Source: Actinomycetota bacterium
GTDB taxonomy: Bacteria; Actinomycetota; Geothermincolia; Geothermincolales; RBG-13-55-18
DNA length: 64,000 nucleotides
NCBI GenBank assembly: GCA_040757835.1
Contig: JBFLWJ010000014.1
Location: forward strand, 27,403-91,402
Direction of reading: 5' to 3'
This document shows, piece after piece, positions 43,034 through 51,853 of this stretch (position 1 is its first letter; each line of letters begins with the position of its first letter). The notes beneath the pieces were generated by a model. That model was given only the letters and a program-made list of their open reading frames with translations, did not search any database and had not been told where the DNA came from. Position numbers and translations under genes: made by a program.

Positions 43034-44011
43034 GTGAAGACACTGACCCTGATGCAGGCCATCAACGAGGCCCTGCTGGAGGAGATGGAGCGCGACCCCA
43101 ACAGCGTCTATTTCGGCGAGGACGTGGCCGCCATGTCAGGGGCCTTCGGGGCAACCGCCGGGCTGCTGGACCGCTTCGGGCCCGACCGCGTCTTTGACAC
43201 CCCCATCGCCGAGGCCACCATCGCCGGGGCGGCCCTGGGCATGGCCCTGGCCGGGCTCACGCCCATCACCGAGTTCAGCTTCGCCGACTTCGTGGGCATC
43301 GCCTTCGACGAGATCTACAACAAGCTGGGCAAGTGGAACTGGATGCACGGCTGCTGCTTCAAGATCCCGGTGACCATCCGCCTGCCGGTGGGGGCGCTGG
43401 CGGGTTCGGGGCCGGAGCACTCCCAGAGCCCGCAGGCCCTCTTCATGCACTCCCAGGGACTGTACGTCGCGGTGCCCTCCAACGCCTGCGACGCCAAGGG
43501 GCTCCTGAAGACGGCCATCCGCGACCCCAACCCGGTGCTCTTCTTCGAGCACAAGCTGCTCTACGGCATGCCCGGCGAGGTACCGGAGGAGGAGTACACC
43601 ATCCCCTTCGGGGTGGCCGACGTCAAGCGCGAGGGCTCCGACGTCACCATCGTCGCCACTTCCATGCAGGTGCTCACCGCCCTCAATGCGGCCAACATGC
43701 TGGCGGCCGAGGGCATCGAGGCGGAGGTGATTGACCCCCGCACCCTGATCCCCCTGGACAGGAAGGCCATCCTGGACTCGGTGCGCAAGACGGGCAGGGT
43801 GGTCATCGTGCACGAGGAACCCAAGACCGGCGGCACCGGCGCCGAGCTGGCGGCCATCATCGCAGAGGAGGCCTTCTTCGACCTCGCCGCGCCCATCAAG
43901 CGGGTGGGCAGCGCGGACACGCCCATCCCCCAGAGCATCTTCCTGGAGATGGAGTACAAGCCCAACGAGGAGAAGGTCATGGCCGCGGTGCGCGAGGTGA
44001 TGCAGTACTGA
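43034..44011 (+). CDS. Thiamine-dependent 2-oxo acid/acetoin dehydrogenase E1, beta subunit
   Basis: Protein of 325 residues, E1-beta family. Landmarks are YFGEDVAAMSGAFGATAGL, FDTPIAEATIAGAALGMAL, RLPVGALAGSGPEHSQSP and IDPRTLIPLDRKAILDSVRK with HEEPKTGG. It completes the thiamine-binding heterotetramer with the alpha subunit. The GTG start immediately follows the alpha stop, so the subunits are tightly coupled. SGPEHSQS matches the acetoin-dehydrogenase and pyruvate-dehydrogenase branch alike, so the substrate stays open. Confidence 0.94.
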   Translation: MKTLTLMQAINEALLEEMERDPNSVYFGEDVAAMSGAFGATAGLLDRFGPDRVFDTPIAEATIAGAALGMALAGLTPITEFSFADFVGIAFDEIYNKLGKWNWMHGCCFKIPVTIRLPVGALAGSGPEHSQSPQALFMHSQGLYVAVPSNACDAKGLLKTAIRDPNPVLFFEHKLLYGMPGEVPEEEYTIPFGVADVKREGSDVTIVATSMQVLTALNAANMLAAEGIEAEVIDPRTLIPLDRKAILDSVRKTGRVVIVHEEPKTGGTGAELAAIIAEEAFFDLAAPIKRVGSADTPIPQSIFLEMEYKPNEEKVMAAVREVMQY

Positions 44012-44033
44012 GCCACACGGGAGGGACGAGCTG

Positions 44034-45197
44034 ATGGATGTCGTTATCCTGCCCAGGCTGGGGGTCACAATGACCTCCGCGATCATCGTCGCCTGGGAGA
44101 AAAAGGAAGGCGACCACGTGGACAAGGGCGAGCTGCTGGTGGTGATCGAGTCCGAGAAGGCCACCATCGACCTGGAGTCGCCCTACGAAGGTTACCTGCG
44201 CGTGATCCTGGTGGAGGAGGAGTCGGAAGCGCAGGTGGGCGAGCCCATCGCCATCATCGCCGCGCAGGACGAAGAGGTCGACGTGGGAGAGGTGTTGCGC
44301 AAATGGGAGGTCGAAAAAGCGGTCAAGGAAGTGGGCGCTATACCGGCTCCCGCTCCGGCGAACGTCGTTATGCCGCCACCCTCAAAGGTCAAGGCGGCCG
44401 CCCCGTTCGGCGCCAGGGTCTCCCCGCGGGTGAAGAAGCTGGCGGAGGAGTTGGGCGTGGACCTGTTGGCGGTGGCGGGCACGGGACCGGACGGCGTGAT
44501 CACCGAAAAGGACGTGCGCGCGGCGGCGGCCGGCCCCGCCATAAAGGCGAGGGTCAAGCTCAACCAGGTACGCAAAGCCATGTCCGCGCGCATGCTCTCC
44601 AGCTGGCAGAACATCCCGCAGTTCACCCAGATGGCCACGGTCAATGCGGTGAACCTGCTGCGGGCGAAAGAGGGCATGGAGGGGGTCTCCATCAACGACC
44701 TGGCAGTGAAGGCGGTTGCGGACGCAGCGGCCAAGAACCCCGAGGTGAACAGCAGCTTCGAGGGCGACACCGTGACCATCTACGAGGACGTAAACGTCTC
44801 CGTGGCCATGGCCACCGAGCAGGGGCTGGTGGTCCCGGTGATCAAGAACGCCGACCGCAAGACGGTGCAGGAGATCGGCCGGGAGATACGGGGCCTGCAG
44901 GAACGGGCGGCCGCCGGGCAGCTCACGAACGAGGACCTCTCCGGCGGCACCATCACCGTCTCCAACCTGGGTTTCTACGGAGTGGAGACGGGCACGCCCA
45001 TCATCAACCCGCCCCAGAGCTGCATGGTCTTCGTGGGCTCCATCCGCAAGGCCGCTGTGGTAGGGGAGGAGGAGGAGATACGGGTGGCGCCGGTGCTGGA
45101 GCTGTCCATCGCCTACGACCACCGTTTCATCGATGGCATGACCGCCTCCCGCTTCACCACCGGTCTCAAAGTGGAGCTGGAGAGCATCCCTCACTGA
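44034..45197 (+). CDS. Lipoyl E2 acyltransferase of the dehydrogenase complex
   Basis: Dihydrolipoyl acyltransferase of 387 residues with three domains in order. The lipoyl domain (residues 1-80) carries K42 in ESEKATIDLESP; the peripheral-subunit-binding domain is ARVSPRVKKLAEELGVDLLA near 130; the catalytic domain ends in YDHRFIDGMTASRFTTG, with H363 and D367. It would move the acyl group to CoA. The Lys is the target for the lipoate ligase encoded at 37990. There is a single lipoyl domain. It begins 22 bp after E1 beta and closes the operon; the E3 must come from elsewhere. Confidence 0.94.
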   Translation: MDVVILPRLGVTMTSAIIVAWEKKEGDHVDKGELLVVIESEKATIDLESPYEGYLRVILVEEESEAQVGEPIAIIAAQDEEVDVGEVLRKWEVEKAVKEVGAIPAPAPANVVMPPPSKVKAAAPFGARVSPRVKKLAEELGVDLLAVAGTGPDGVITEKDVRAAAAGPAIKARVKLNQVRKAMSARMLSSWQNIPQFTQMATVNAVNLLRAKEGMEGVSINDLAVKAVADAAAKNPEVNSSFEGDTVTIYEDVNVSVAMATEQGLVVPVIKNADRKTVQEIGREIRGLQERAAAGQLTNEDLSGGTITVSNLGFYGVETGTPIINPPQSCMVFVGSIRKAAVVGEEEEIRVAPVLELSIAYDHRFIDGMTASRFTTGLKVELESIPH

Positions 45198-45306
45198 GCG
45201 CGGGCGATCCCCCCGGGAGGAGCCAGTCCGTATGGTAAGCTCCCCGGCCTGCCTTATAATCAAACAGGGCGCTTACTGGATGGTACTGCGAAGAGCGGGG
45301 GTGGCT

Positions 45307-46537
45307 ATGGATTGTGCGAATTGCGGCAAACCGGTGATGGAGGGCAGGGAATTCTGCAACTACTGCGGGGCATCCCTTAAACCACCTGTGGGAGTGGAGG
45401 GCTATCTGCAGCTTCCGGGCCAGCCGCCCCCCTCCGTACAGGCGCAGGGAAAGAAACCATTGAGCACCGGGAAGATAGTGGCCATCGTCCTTCTGGCGGT
45501 ACTCTGTTTCGGATGCGTCTCGAGCGCCATCGGTTCGATCATCGCCTATAGACGGGGCAACACCAAGAGCGCCACGGAGTATTTCAACGAAGCACAATCT
45601 CATGCCACCAATAAAGAATTCGCAGAGGCCATAGCGGACTGCGACAAAGCCATCAAGGAAGAAAAGGACTTCGTTGCGGCCTATGAGTTGAGGGGGGGGC
45701 TGTAAGTACATGTTGGGCCACTACGATGAGGCCCTGGCGGATTACAATAGAGCAATAGACATCAATCCGGAGCTGGCCGAGCTGTATCTGCTTCGCGCGA
45801 ATTCCCGCATCGAATTGGAGCAGGGAGAGGAGGCTCTGGACGACTGTGAAAGATCCATGAGTTTGGGTCTTGATGTAGCCGAGACCTACTTTATCAGGGG
45901 GAAGGCGTATTTGTTGTTGGATAGATACGAAGAATCCTTATTGGATTTGAACAAGGCGGTTGAGCTGGCGCCCAATAATGGGGGCTGCTATATAGTGAGA
46001 GCAGCGCTATACAAGGAGATGAAGGATTATGAAAAGGAGATCGCAGATCTGAACAGAGCCATAGAGATCGACCCGACTTCAGATCTCGCATATATAACTC
46101 TTGGCTCCGCATATATTGACGTGAGGCAATATGAAACAGCAATAGAGAACCTCGACCGCGCGATCGAGATCAATCCGGAAAGCAACGAGGCATTCAGCAC
46201 CCGCGCATATTGCCGTAATTCCATCGGACATTATGAGGAAGCGATCGGAGATGCAAACCAGGCGATAGCTATCGACCCGGATTACGCGAACCCTTATACA
46301 CATCGTGGATATGCATATGCAATGACCGGAAGGTATGAAGAAGCCCTTGCCGACTTCGATAGATCGATCGAACTCGATCCCGAGTACGCCAGGGCGTATA
46401 AGAGCCGTGGGATCGCCTATTACCTGATGGCCGAGAACGACAAGGCCATCGCCGACCTCGAAAGAGCCATTGAGCTCGATCCGGAGATAGAGGAAGCGAG
46501 GGAATACCTGCAGAAGATGGGGGTGCCTGGATACTGA
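45307..46537 (+). pseudogene. Zinc-ribbon TPR membrane protein broken at a G8 run
   Basis: A zinc ribbon (CANCG and CNYCG), a hydrophobic helix (IVAIVLLAVLCFGCVSSAIG), then TPR repeats. The first frame stops at 45703-45705 right after G8 at 45692-45699. Removing one G gives YELRGGCKYMLGHYDEAL, a perfect TPR continuation, and the rest runs to 46537 with about seven 34-residue units (e.g. LGSAYIDVRQYETAIENLDR). So the intact product would be ~409 residues. The TPR half is noticeably more AT-rich than the neighbours. It may be a sequencing error, phase variation or a true mutation. As drawn, an internal ATG at 45710 can express the second part. Confidence 0.75.
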
Positions 46538-46558
46538 TGGCGTCGTGTGGAGATGGAT

Positions 46559-46981
46559 ATGGGCGTGCGTAAGAAGCTGTTCCTTCTCCTCGGGAGCGCC
46601 TACGGACTCATGTGCCGGGTGCCGGTCGTCGGCGAACCTCTGGTCAGGGGATTCTGCCGGGCCATGGGCTTCATGGGCAACCGCGTGCCCGGCGGGATGA
46701 AGTGGAAGGGGTCCATGGCCGAACTGCAGAGGGACCTGGTAGAGGTCTTCGGCCGGCTGGACATAGATTTCTCGGCGATGAACCAGGATGAGGAGAGCAT
46801 AGAACTGATACTGTCCTCCTGCCCGTACGGCTTCCGCAGCCCCGGGCACGCGCAGGCCTGCGACGCAGCCATGGACATGGACCGCAACATGTTCAGCCAC
46901 TGCGGCTGCGACCTGACCATCGAGACCCGCTTGCCTCACGGGGACCCGGTCTGCAGGGTCCTTATCCGCAGGAAAGCCTGA
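46559..46981 (+). CDS. Uncharacterised protein, possible ATC-hydrolase-like family
   Basis: Protein of 140 residues, basic at the start then RVPVVGEPLVRGFCRAMG, with Cys/His-rich positions CPYGF, ACDAAMDMDRNMFSHCGC and GDPVCRVLIRRK toward the end. The arrangement recalls the L-2-amino-thiazoline-4-carboxylate hydrolase superfamily, but the similarity is by eye only. ATG 46559 is preceded by GGAG at six bases; upstream in-frame GTG 46547 and ATG 46553 also exist. It is close behind the TPR gene and may be its operon partner. Confidence 0.5.
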   Translation: MGVRKKLFLLLGSAYGLMCRVPVVGEPLVRGFCRAMGFMGNRVPGGMKWKGSMAELQRDLVEVFGRLDIDFSAMNQDEESIELILSSCPYGFRSPGHAQACDAAMDMDRNMFSHCGCDLTIETRLPHGDPVCRVLIRRKA

Positions 46982-47300
46982 GACCACTCCCGTCACCTTC
47001 GTCCGGCGACTACTACCGGTTGACAGAGGGCATGAGATGGCTCGAAGGTTGTATTATTCTGGTAGCACTGCTGGAGATTGGTCAGCTTTACATCACTTCT
47101 TGAAGGCGTATATTTAGTTTATCGGGGGCTATGTTCTCACCGCGACAGGCATACGCGATACGTCAACTGATTCCATCAATGCGGGGCATCTCGCTGGATG
47201 CTCACTTTGGGCCGATACACGGCTGCTGTCGTGAAGATGAACCCGGAGGGTGCCCCGAGGATGTCTCCGGGAGAGGTATTGCGAGGAAAGGAGAACGGTC
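46982..47300. other. Gene-free stretch upstream of CxCCxCCC paralogue 3
   Basis: No convincing ORF, RNA or terminator is visible. A TTGACA occurs at 47020-47025 but without a well-spaced -10 box. Base composition is slightly more AT-rich around 47050-47130. The stretch ends in the ribosome binding site AAAGGAG of the next gene. Confidence 0.4.
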
Positions 47301-48371
47301 ATGGCCGAGGTCGTTGAGGAAAAGGACATCTACGAGCGATTGCGCGAGTTCGTGGATGCGATGCCGGGTGGTTTCCCGGCCACGGAGAACGGCGTGGAGT
47401 TGAAGATCCTCAAGAAACTCTTCGCGCCCGAAGACGCGGTTATGGCCTTGTGTTTGAGCCGCCAGACGGAGCCGGTGGAGTCAATAGCCGAACGCTGCGG
47501 CATGGAGGTCGTGGAGGTCGAAGGCAGGCTCGAATCCATGGCCGCCAGGGGGCTGATATTCAAACAGGTCCAGGAGGGTAGAGCCCTCTACCGCGCGGAG
47601 CAGTACGTCGTCGGGATCTACGAGTTCCAGATACCCACCATGGACAGAGAATTCGCGGAGATGATGGAAGAGTACTTTCTCTACCTTGGTATGCCGATGC
47701 TGGCCAACCCCACGAAGCAGTTACGCACCATACCGGTGCATTCGGCCCTGGAGATGGCCCCGGCGGTCGCCGCCTACGACCGCGTGAGGGAACTGGTGAA
47801 GGAACAGGAGACGATAGTCATAAATGACTGTGTCTGCCGCAAGCAGCAGCGACTGCTGGGAAGCGAGTGCGGCCGCCCCTTCGAGGGATGCCTGGGATTC
47901 GGCCCCATGGCCGAGTTCTACCTTGAAAGGGGACTGGGGCGCAGGGCGAGCGTCGAGGAGGCGCTTGAGTTGCTGGACCACTCGGAGGAAGCTGGGCAGG
48001 TGCTGCAGCCCAACAATGCGCAGCACATCGATTTCGTCTGTTCCTGCTGCTCTTGTTGCTGCGGGGTGCTCAAGAACCTCAAGCTCTTCCCTAACCCGGC
48101 GGAGTTCATCGAGTCCTCCTATCAGGCGCAGAAGGACAGGGAAAAGTGCGTGGAATGTGAAACCTGCATGGAGCGCTGCCCCATGGATGCCATCGTCGTG
48201 GCCGGGGAGGAGATGCGGGTCGACCCAGCCAGGTGTATCGGGTGCGGCGTATGCGTGCCGTCGTGTCCCGAGGAGGCGATATCACTGGTGCCTAAGGAAG
48301 GCGCCCTCGTCCCTCCCATGAACGGTGATGAGTTGTTGGACCGGATCTTGGTTGAGAGAGGGCTGGTCTGA
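47301..48371 (+). CDS. CxCCxCCC iron-sulfur protein, long form (paralogue 3 of 4)
   Basis: Protein of 356 residues with the same plan as 35753-36955: winged-helix-like start (GVELKILKKLFAPEDAVMAL; ESIAERCGMEVVEVEGRLES), CVCRKQQRLLGSECGRPFEG at 177-196 with the next Cys right after, CSCCSCCC at 247-254, then two [4Fe-4S] motifs (CVECETCMERCPMDAI and CIGCGVCVPSCPEEAI). It lacks the long hydrophobic tail of paralogue 2. The N-terminal domain aligns residue by residue with paralogue 2, so the two are recent relatives. Likely cytoplasmic electron transfer; specific partner unknown. ATG 47301 follows AAAGGAG. Confidence 0.88.
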   Translation: MAEVVEEKDIYERLREFVDAMPGGFPATENGVELKILKKLFAPEDAVMALCLSRQTEPVESIAERCGMEVVEVEGRLESMAARGLIFKQVQEGRALYRAEQYVVGIYEFQIPTMDREFAEMMEEYFLYLGMPMLANPTKQLRTIPVHSALEMAPAVAAYDRVRELVKEQETIVINDCVCRKQQRLLGSECGRPFEGCLGFGPMAEFYLERGLGRRASVEEALELLDHSEEAGQVLQPNNAQHIDFVCSCCSCCCGVLKNLKLFPNPAEFIESSYQAQKDREKCVECETCMERCPMDAIVVAGEEMRVDPARCIGCGVCVPSCPEEAISLVPKEGALVPPMNGDELLDRILVERGLV

Positions 48372-48496
48372 CAAGGCCGGCCTTCATCTATGGAAGCATG
48401 GGGGCGAGTGCTCCCGCCCTTCCGCTCTTGTTGATCCGGGCTCGCCGGAGCTGCCATCTTTTTAGATGTAGGCCAGCCGGGCTGTGTCTTTACCGG

Positions 48497-49522
48497 CTAA
48501 CGGCCCAGGAGCCCCTCGATGGCGGCGAGGACGTCCGCCAGTGGCGGGACATCGAACCAGCGGCGTCCCGCCAGGTCGTTGGCGTAGGCTTGGTACAGCT
48601 CCGATATGGCCTTCGCCAGCTCCGGGGGCAGTGGGTCCGGCACCGACTTCACCAGCGGCTTCCAGTCCACCTTGCTCTTCTTCTTGGCCTCCTCGGTGTC
48701 GCGGTGCCAGTCCGTGCCCCGGTAGTGGATGCGGGCGATCTCCTTGCTGACCGGGAGCCCCTTGTAGGAGAAGCGGCATTCGTCCAGGGTGCCCAGGGCG
48801 TCGACCAGCACCAGGTCGCGCTTTCCGTCGAAGCCGAACTCCACCTTGCCGTCCTCGTTGAAGAGCCCGAGCCGTCCTGTCTCGCGCGTGATCATATCGT
48901 TCAGGAGCAGCACCGTCCGCTGCATCTCCTCCGTCTCGCCAGCATCCATGCCGCTTATCCTGCCTGCCTCCTCCCAGTCGATATAGCGGTCGCTGGACTC
49001 CAGCTTGGTGGAGACGTCGAGCATGGGCCGGTCAAGCACCTGGCCGGGCTCGGGCATCGCGTCCAGGCCGAGGTCGGCCGGGCTTATGCTGCCCTCCCGC
49101 AGCCGCTTGAAGACCGAGGAACCGCCCGGCAGGGAGTTGCGGTACATCACCTCCAGCGGGATGAGGAAGTTAACCCGCTCCTCCTCATAGGCGGAGTAGT
49201 CGTAGGCGCCGCCCCGCACCACCGGCTCTATCACCCTTACCAGCCTGACCTCCATGGTGTCCCCGGGCTCCTTCAGTTCAGAGGTCCTTTTGGCCACCCC
49301 GTCCTCGACGATCCCCGCGTAGTGCGTCTTCACGCCCTGCTCTTCCAGCCTCTCGAAGAAGTAGGCGGAGGCCATGCAGATGGCCTTGCCCTTTCCCGCG
49401 ATAAGGTCGGGCATCTCGCCCCAGTCGAAGACCGAGTAACGGTCGGAGTAGACGAAGCGGCCCAGGCCGGCCTCGCTGCCCTCAGGCTTCTTCAGAACGG
49501 TCAAGTCCTTGACGCTGCCCAT
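48497..49522 (-). CDS. purC: SAICAR synthetase (phosphoribosylaminoimidazolesuccinocarboxamide synthase)
   Basis: Purine biosynthesis ATP-dependent ligase of 341 residues, longer than the ~240-residue E. coli type and resembling the long form found in archaea and some anaerobes. Family-like segments are RFVYSDRYSVFDWGEMPDLI, VNFLIPLEVMYRNSLPGGSS, VLLLNDMITRETGRLGLFNE and GKVEFGFDGKRDLVLVDALG. It joins aspartate to CAIR. No other pur gene is nearby; pncB lies 127 bp upstream on the same strand. ATG 49522 was chosen; GTG 49558 is an alternative with a longer basic leader. Confidence 0.9.
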   Translation of the reverse strand: MGSVKDLTVLKKPEGSEAGLGRFVYSDRYSVFDWGEMPDLIAGKGKAICMASAYFFERLEEQGVKTHYAGIVEDGVAKRTSELKEPGDTMEVRLVRVIEPVVRGGAYDYSAYEEERVNFLIPLEVMYRNSLPGGSSVFKRLREGSISPADLGLDAMPEPGQVLDRPMLDVSTKLESSDRYIDWEEAGRISGMDAGETEEMQRTVLLLNDMITRETGRLGLFNEDGKVEFGFDGKRDLVLVDALGTLDECRFSYKGLPVSKEIARIHYRGTDWHRDTEEAKKKSKVDWKPLVKSVPDPLPPELAKAISELYQAYANDLAGRRWFDVPPLADVLAAIEGLLGR

Positions 49523-49649
49523 GGCGGATGAACCTTTCTCGCGCCGCTCCACCTCCACCCGGAGGGCGGGAGCGGAACGGATACCGTTTTCCTAAGCTAC
49601 CAGAAAAGATGCGGCGTGGGTACCCTCCGCCGGGGCCGTCCCGCGGCGC

Positions 49650-50831
49650 TCAACCGTCCAGGAAGAGGGTATGCCTCGCCAGTTGGATGGTCTCCAGGTT
49701 CCCCGTGTATTTGCCCTCCACGTCGGAGATCTTGACCGCGTCCACCCAGCGCTCCGAGCCCTTGAAAGGCTGGCAGGCCACCATCTTGATGACCATGTTC
49801 AGGGGCTTCACCCCCACGTCGTTGGTGAGGAAGGTACCGATGCCGTAGGTGTCCTTCACCCGGCCCGCGCAGGCCTCGTGGATGGACTTCGCCAGCTCAA
49901 GGTCGAGGGAGTCCGAGAAAACGATGGACTTGCCCGCGGGATCGATGCCGAGGCTCTGGTAGTGCGCGATGGCGCTCTCGAGAAATGTGAATGGATCGCC
50001 GGAATCCTGCCTGACGCCATCGAAGACCTTGGCAAAGTAGGTGTCGAAGGCGTAGAAGAAGTTCTCCGTCCCGAAGGTGTCGGTGAGGGCGATGCCCAGC
50101 TCGCCCTTGTAGACCTCGAGCCAGCGCTCCAGGGCGATCTGGTTGGCAACCCGGAAACCGTACTTGGCGGAGTGGAACTGGAACCATTCGTGTGCCTGGG
50201 TGCCGATGGGAGTCAGGCCGTGGAGGTGGGCGAGGTGGACGTTGCTGGTGCCCAGCAGATACTCACCGGCCTCCATGAGGTCGGGGATGAGCATTGCGTG
50301 GTTGCGGTACGAGAAGCGCCTGCGGGTGCCGAAGTCCACGAAGCGGATGCCGTTGTCCACGAAGAAGCGCGCCTTCCCGCGGTTGAGTTCGTGGATCTTC
50401 TTCTCCGGGTAGGACTTCTCATTCTCCCCGGTCATCTCGAAGTAGAGCTCGCTGATGAGCGCCATCAGGGGCACTTCCCACAGGATGGACGTGTACCAGT
50501 AACCCTCGATGGTGATGGTCAGCTCCCCACCCCTCTGGCTTATGGCGACCTCGTCGGGGTCGAAGCGGTATGCCTCCAGCAGATCGAGGTAGACGGGGTG
50601 GAAGTAACCGCACTTGTCCGCCAGCCATGCCTTCTCGTCCTCGCTGAGTCTGAGCTTCTTCATGGCCTTGACATACTTCTTGAGTTCTCTCGAGAAACCG
50701 CGCGGAAAAGGGGTGTCGCCGCGGTTTATGAAGCTGTAGCGCGCCCTCACCCGCGGGTAGAACTGGCATACCGCCTGCTGCATGGTCAGCTTGTAGAGGT
50801 CGGTGTCGAGGATGCTCTGAGGTCCGTCCAT
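49650..50831 (-). CDS. pncB: Nicotinate phosphoribosyltransferase
   Basis: Protein of 393 residues that makes nicotinate mononucleotide from nicotinate and PRPP in NAD salvage. Signature segments are SILDTDLYKLTMQQAVCQFY at the start, RYSFINRGDTPFP, VDFGTRRRFSYRNHAML (phosphoribosyl-binding region), TSNVHLAHLHGLTPIGTQAH with the catalytic-loop His and DSGDPFTFLESAIAHY. ATG follows AGGGGG. Likely cotranscribed with purC. NaMN and NaAD from this route are also precursors in the LarB pathway, an indirect link to 26692 only. Confidence 0.93.
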   Translation of the reverse strand: MDGPQSILDTDLYKLTMQQAVCQFYPRVRARYSFINRGDTPFPRGFSRELKKYVKAMKKLRLSEDEKAWLADKCGYFHPVYLDLLEAYRFDPDEVAISQRGGELTITIEGYWYTSILWEVPLMALISELYFEMTGENEKSYPEKKIHELNRGKARFFVDNGIRFVDFGTRRRFSYRNHAMLIPDLMEAGEYLLGTSNVHLAHLHGLTPIGTQAHEWFQFHSAKYGFRVANQIALERWLEVYKGELGIALTDTFGTENFFYAFDTYFAKVFDGVRQDSGDPFTFLESAIAHYQSLGIDPAGKSIVFSDSLDLELAKSIHEACAGRVKDTYGIGTFLTNDVGVKPLNMVIKMVACQPFKGSERWVDAVKISDVEGKYTGNLETIQLARHTLFLDG

Positions 50832-50997
50832 CTCTACCCCCTGATCGCTATATGCCGGCTTGCCAATATATTATCACCAACCATGGCACACTTGGTGTCT
50901 GCCCCGGCCCCTGCCTGCCGGCGCTGGCGGGCCGATTGTCAAACCTGGACCGCGGATATATCCTTTTCTTGGTCGTGCATTCGGAGGGGAGGCCGGG

Positions 50998-51822
50998 ATG
51001 AAAGTCAGGGATTTCGAGGGCAAGAACATATATATAGTGGGCGGCTCCAGCGGTATCGGCCTGTCCACGGGCGAGCTGCTCGCGCAGCGGGGCTCCAACG
51101 TCATCGTCTTTGCCCGCGGCAGGGAACGCCTGGAGGAGGCGCTGGCCCGGATCAGGGCGAAGGCCGGGAGCGAGCGGCAGCGCTTCGCCTGCAAGCAGCT
51201 GGACATCTGCGACCGCGAGGCGGTGGAAAAGGTCATGGCCGAGGCGGTGGAGGAGTTCGGCCCCCCGGACATCCTCATCAACTCAGCCGGCCGCGCCCTC
51301 CCCGATTACTTCGAGAACATCAGCTACGAACAGCTGGACGACTCCATGAAGCTGCACCTCTACGGCAACTGGAACACCATCAAGTCCCTCCTGCCCTACC
51401 TGAAGCAGAGAAAGGGGTACATCGTCAACGTGAGCTCCGCCGTGGCTTTCGTCGGCGTGTTCGGGTACACGGACTATGCGGCCTCCAAGTTCGCCCTCAT
51501 GGGCCTGACCGAGTCCCTGAAGAGCGAGCTGAAGCCCTGTGGAGTAGGGGTATCCATACTGTGTCCACCGGACACGGATACACCCGGTTTCGAGGTGGAG
51601 AACCGCAACAAGCCCCCGGAGACCGCGGCCGTGAGCGAAGGAGGCGGACTCATGCAGCCCGATGAGGTCGCGAAGGCCCTCATCAAGGGGATGGAAAAGG
51701 GCAAGTTCGTCATCGCGCCGGGATCGGCGAAGACCATCTACCTGCTCAAGCGGTTCTTTCCCTGGCTGGTGGACATGGTTATGGACCAGGGCATCAGGAG
51801 AGCCCAGAAGAGCAAGGATTAG
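50998..51822 (+). CDS. Short-chain dehydrogenase/reductase, 3-ketodihydrosphingosine-reductase-like
   Basis: SDR of 274 residues. NIYIVGGSSGIGLSTGELLA, NVIVFARGRERLEEALARIR, ILINSAGRALPDYFENISYE, YIVNVSSAVAFVGVFGYTDY with YAASK, and ILCPPDTDTPGFEVENRNKP. The last two are shared with 3-ketodihydrosphingosine reductases (KDSR-like); its hydrophobic C-terminal helix (TIYLLKRFFPWLVDMVM) fits a membrane-associated lipid reductase. ATG 50998 has GGAGGCCGGG upstream. The next gene begins 31 bp later. Confidence 0.85.
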   Translation: MKVRDFEGKNIYIVGGSSGIGLSTGELLAQRGSNVIVFARGRERLEEALARIRAKAGSERQRFACKQLDICDREAVEKVMAEAVEEFGPPDILINSAGRALPDYFENISYEQLDDSMKLHLYGNWNTIKSLLPYLKQRKGYIVNVSSAVAFVGVFGYTDYAASKFALMGLTESLKSELKPCGVGVSILCPPDTDTPGFEVENRNKPPETAAVSEGGGLMQPDEVAKALIKGMEKGKFVIAPGSAKTIYLLKRFFPWLVDMVMDQGIRRAQKSKD

Positions 51823-51853
51823 GAAGTAGAAGACGGTATCGGGAGGTAGTGCC

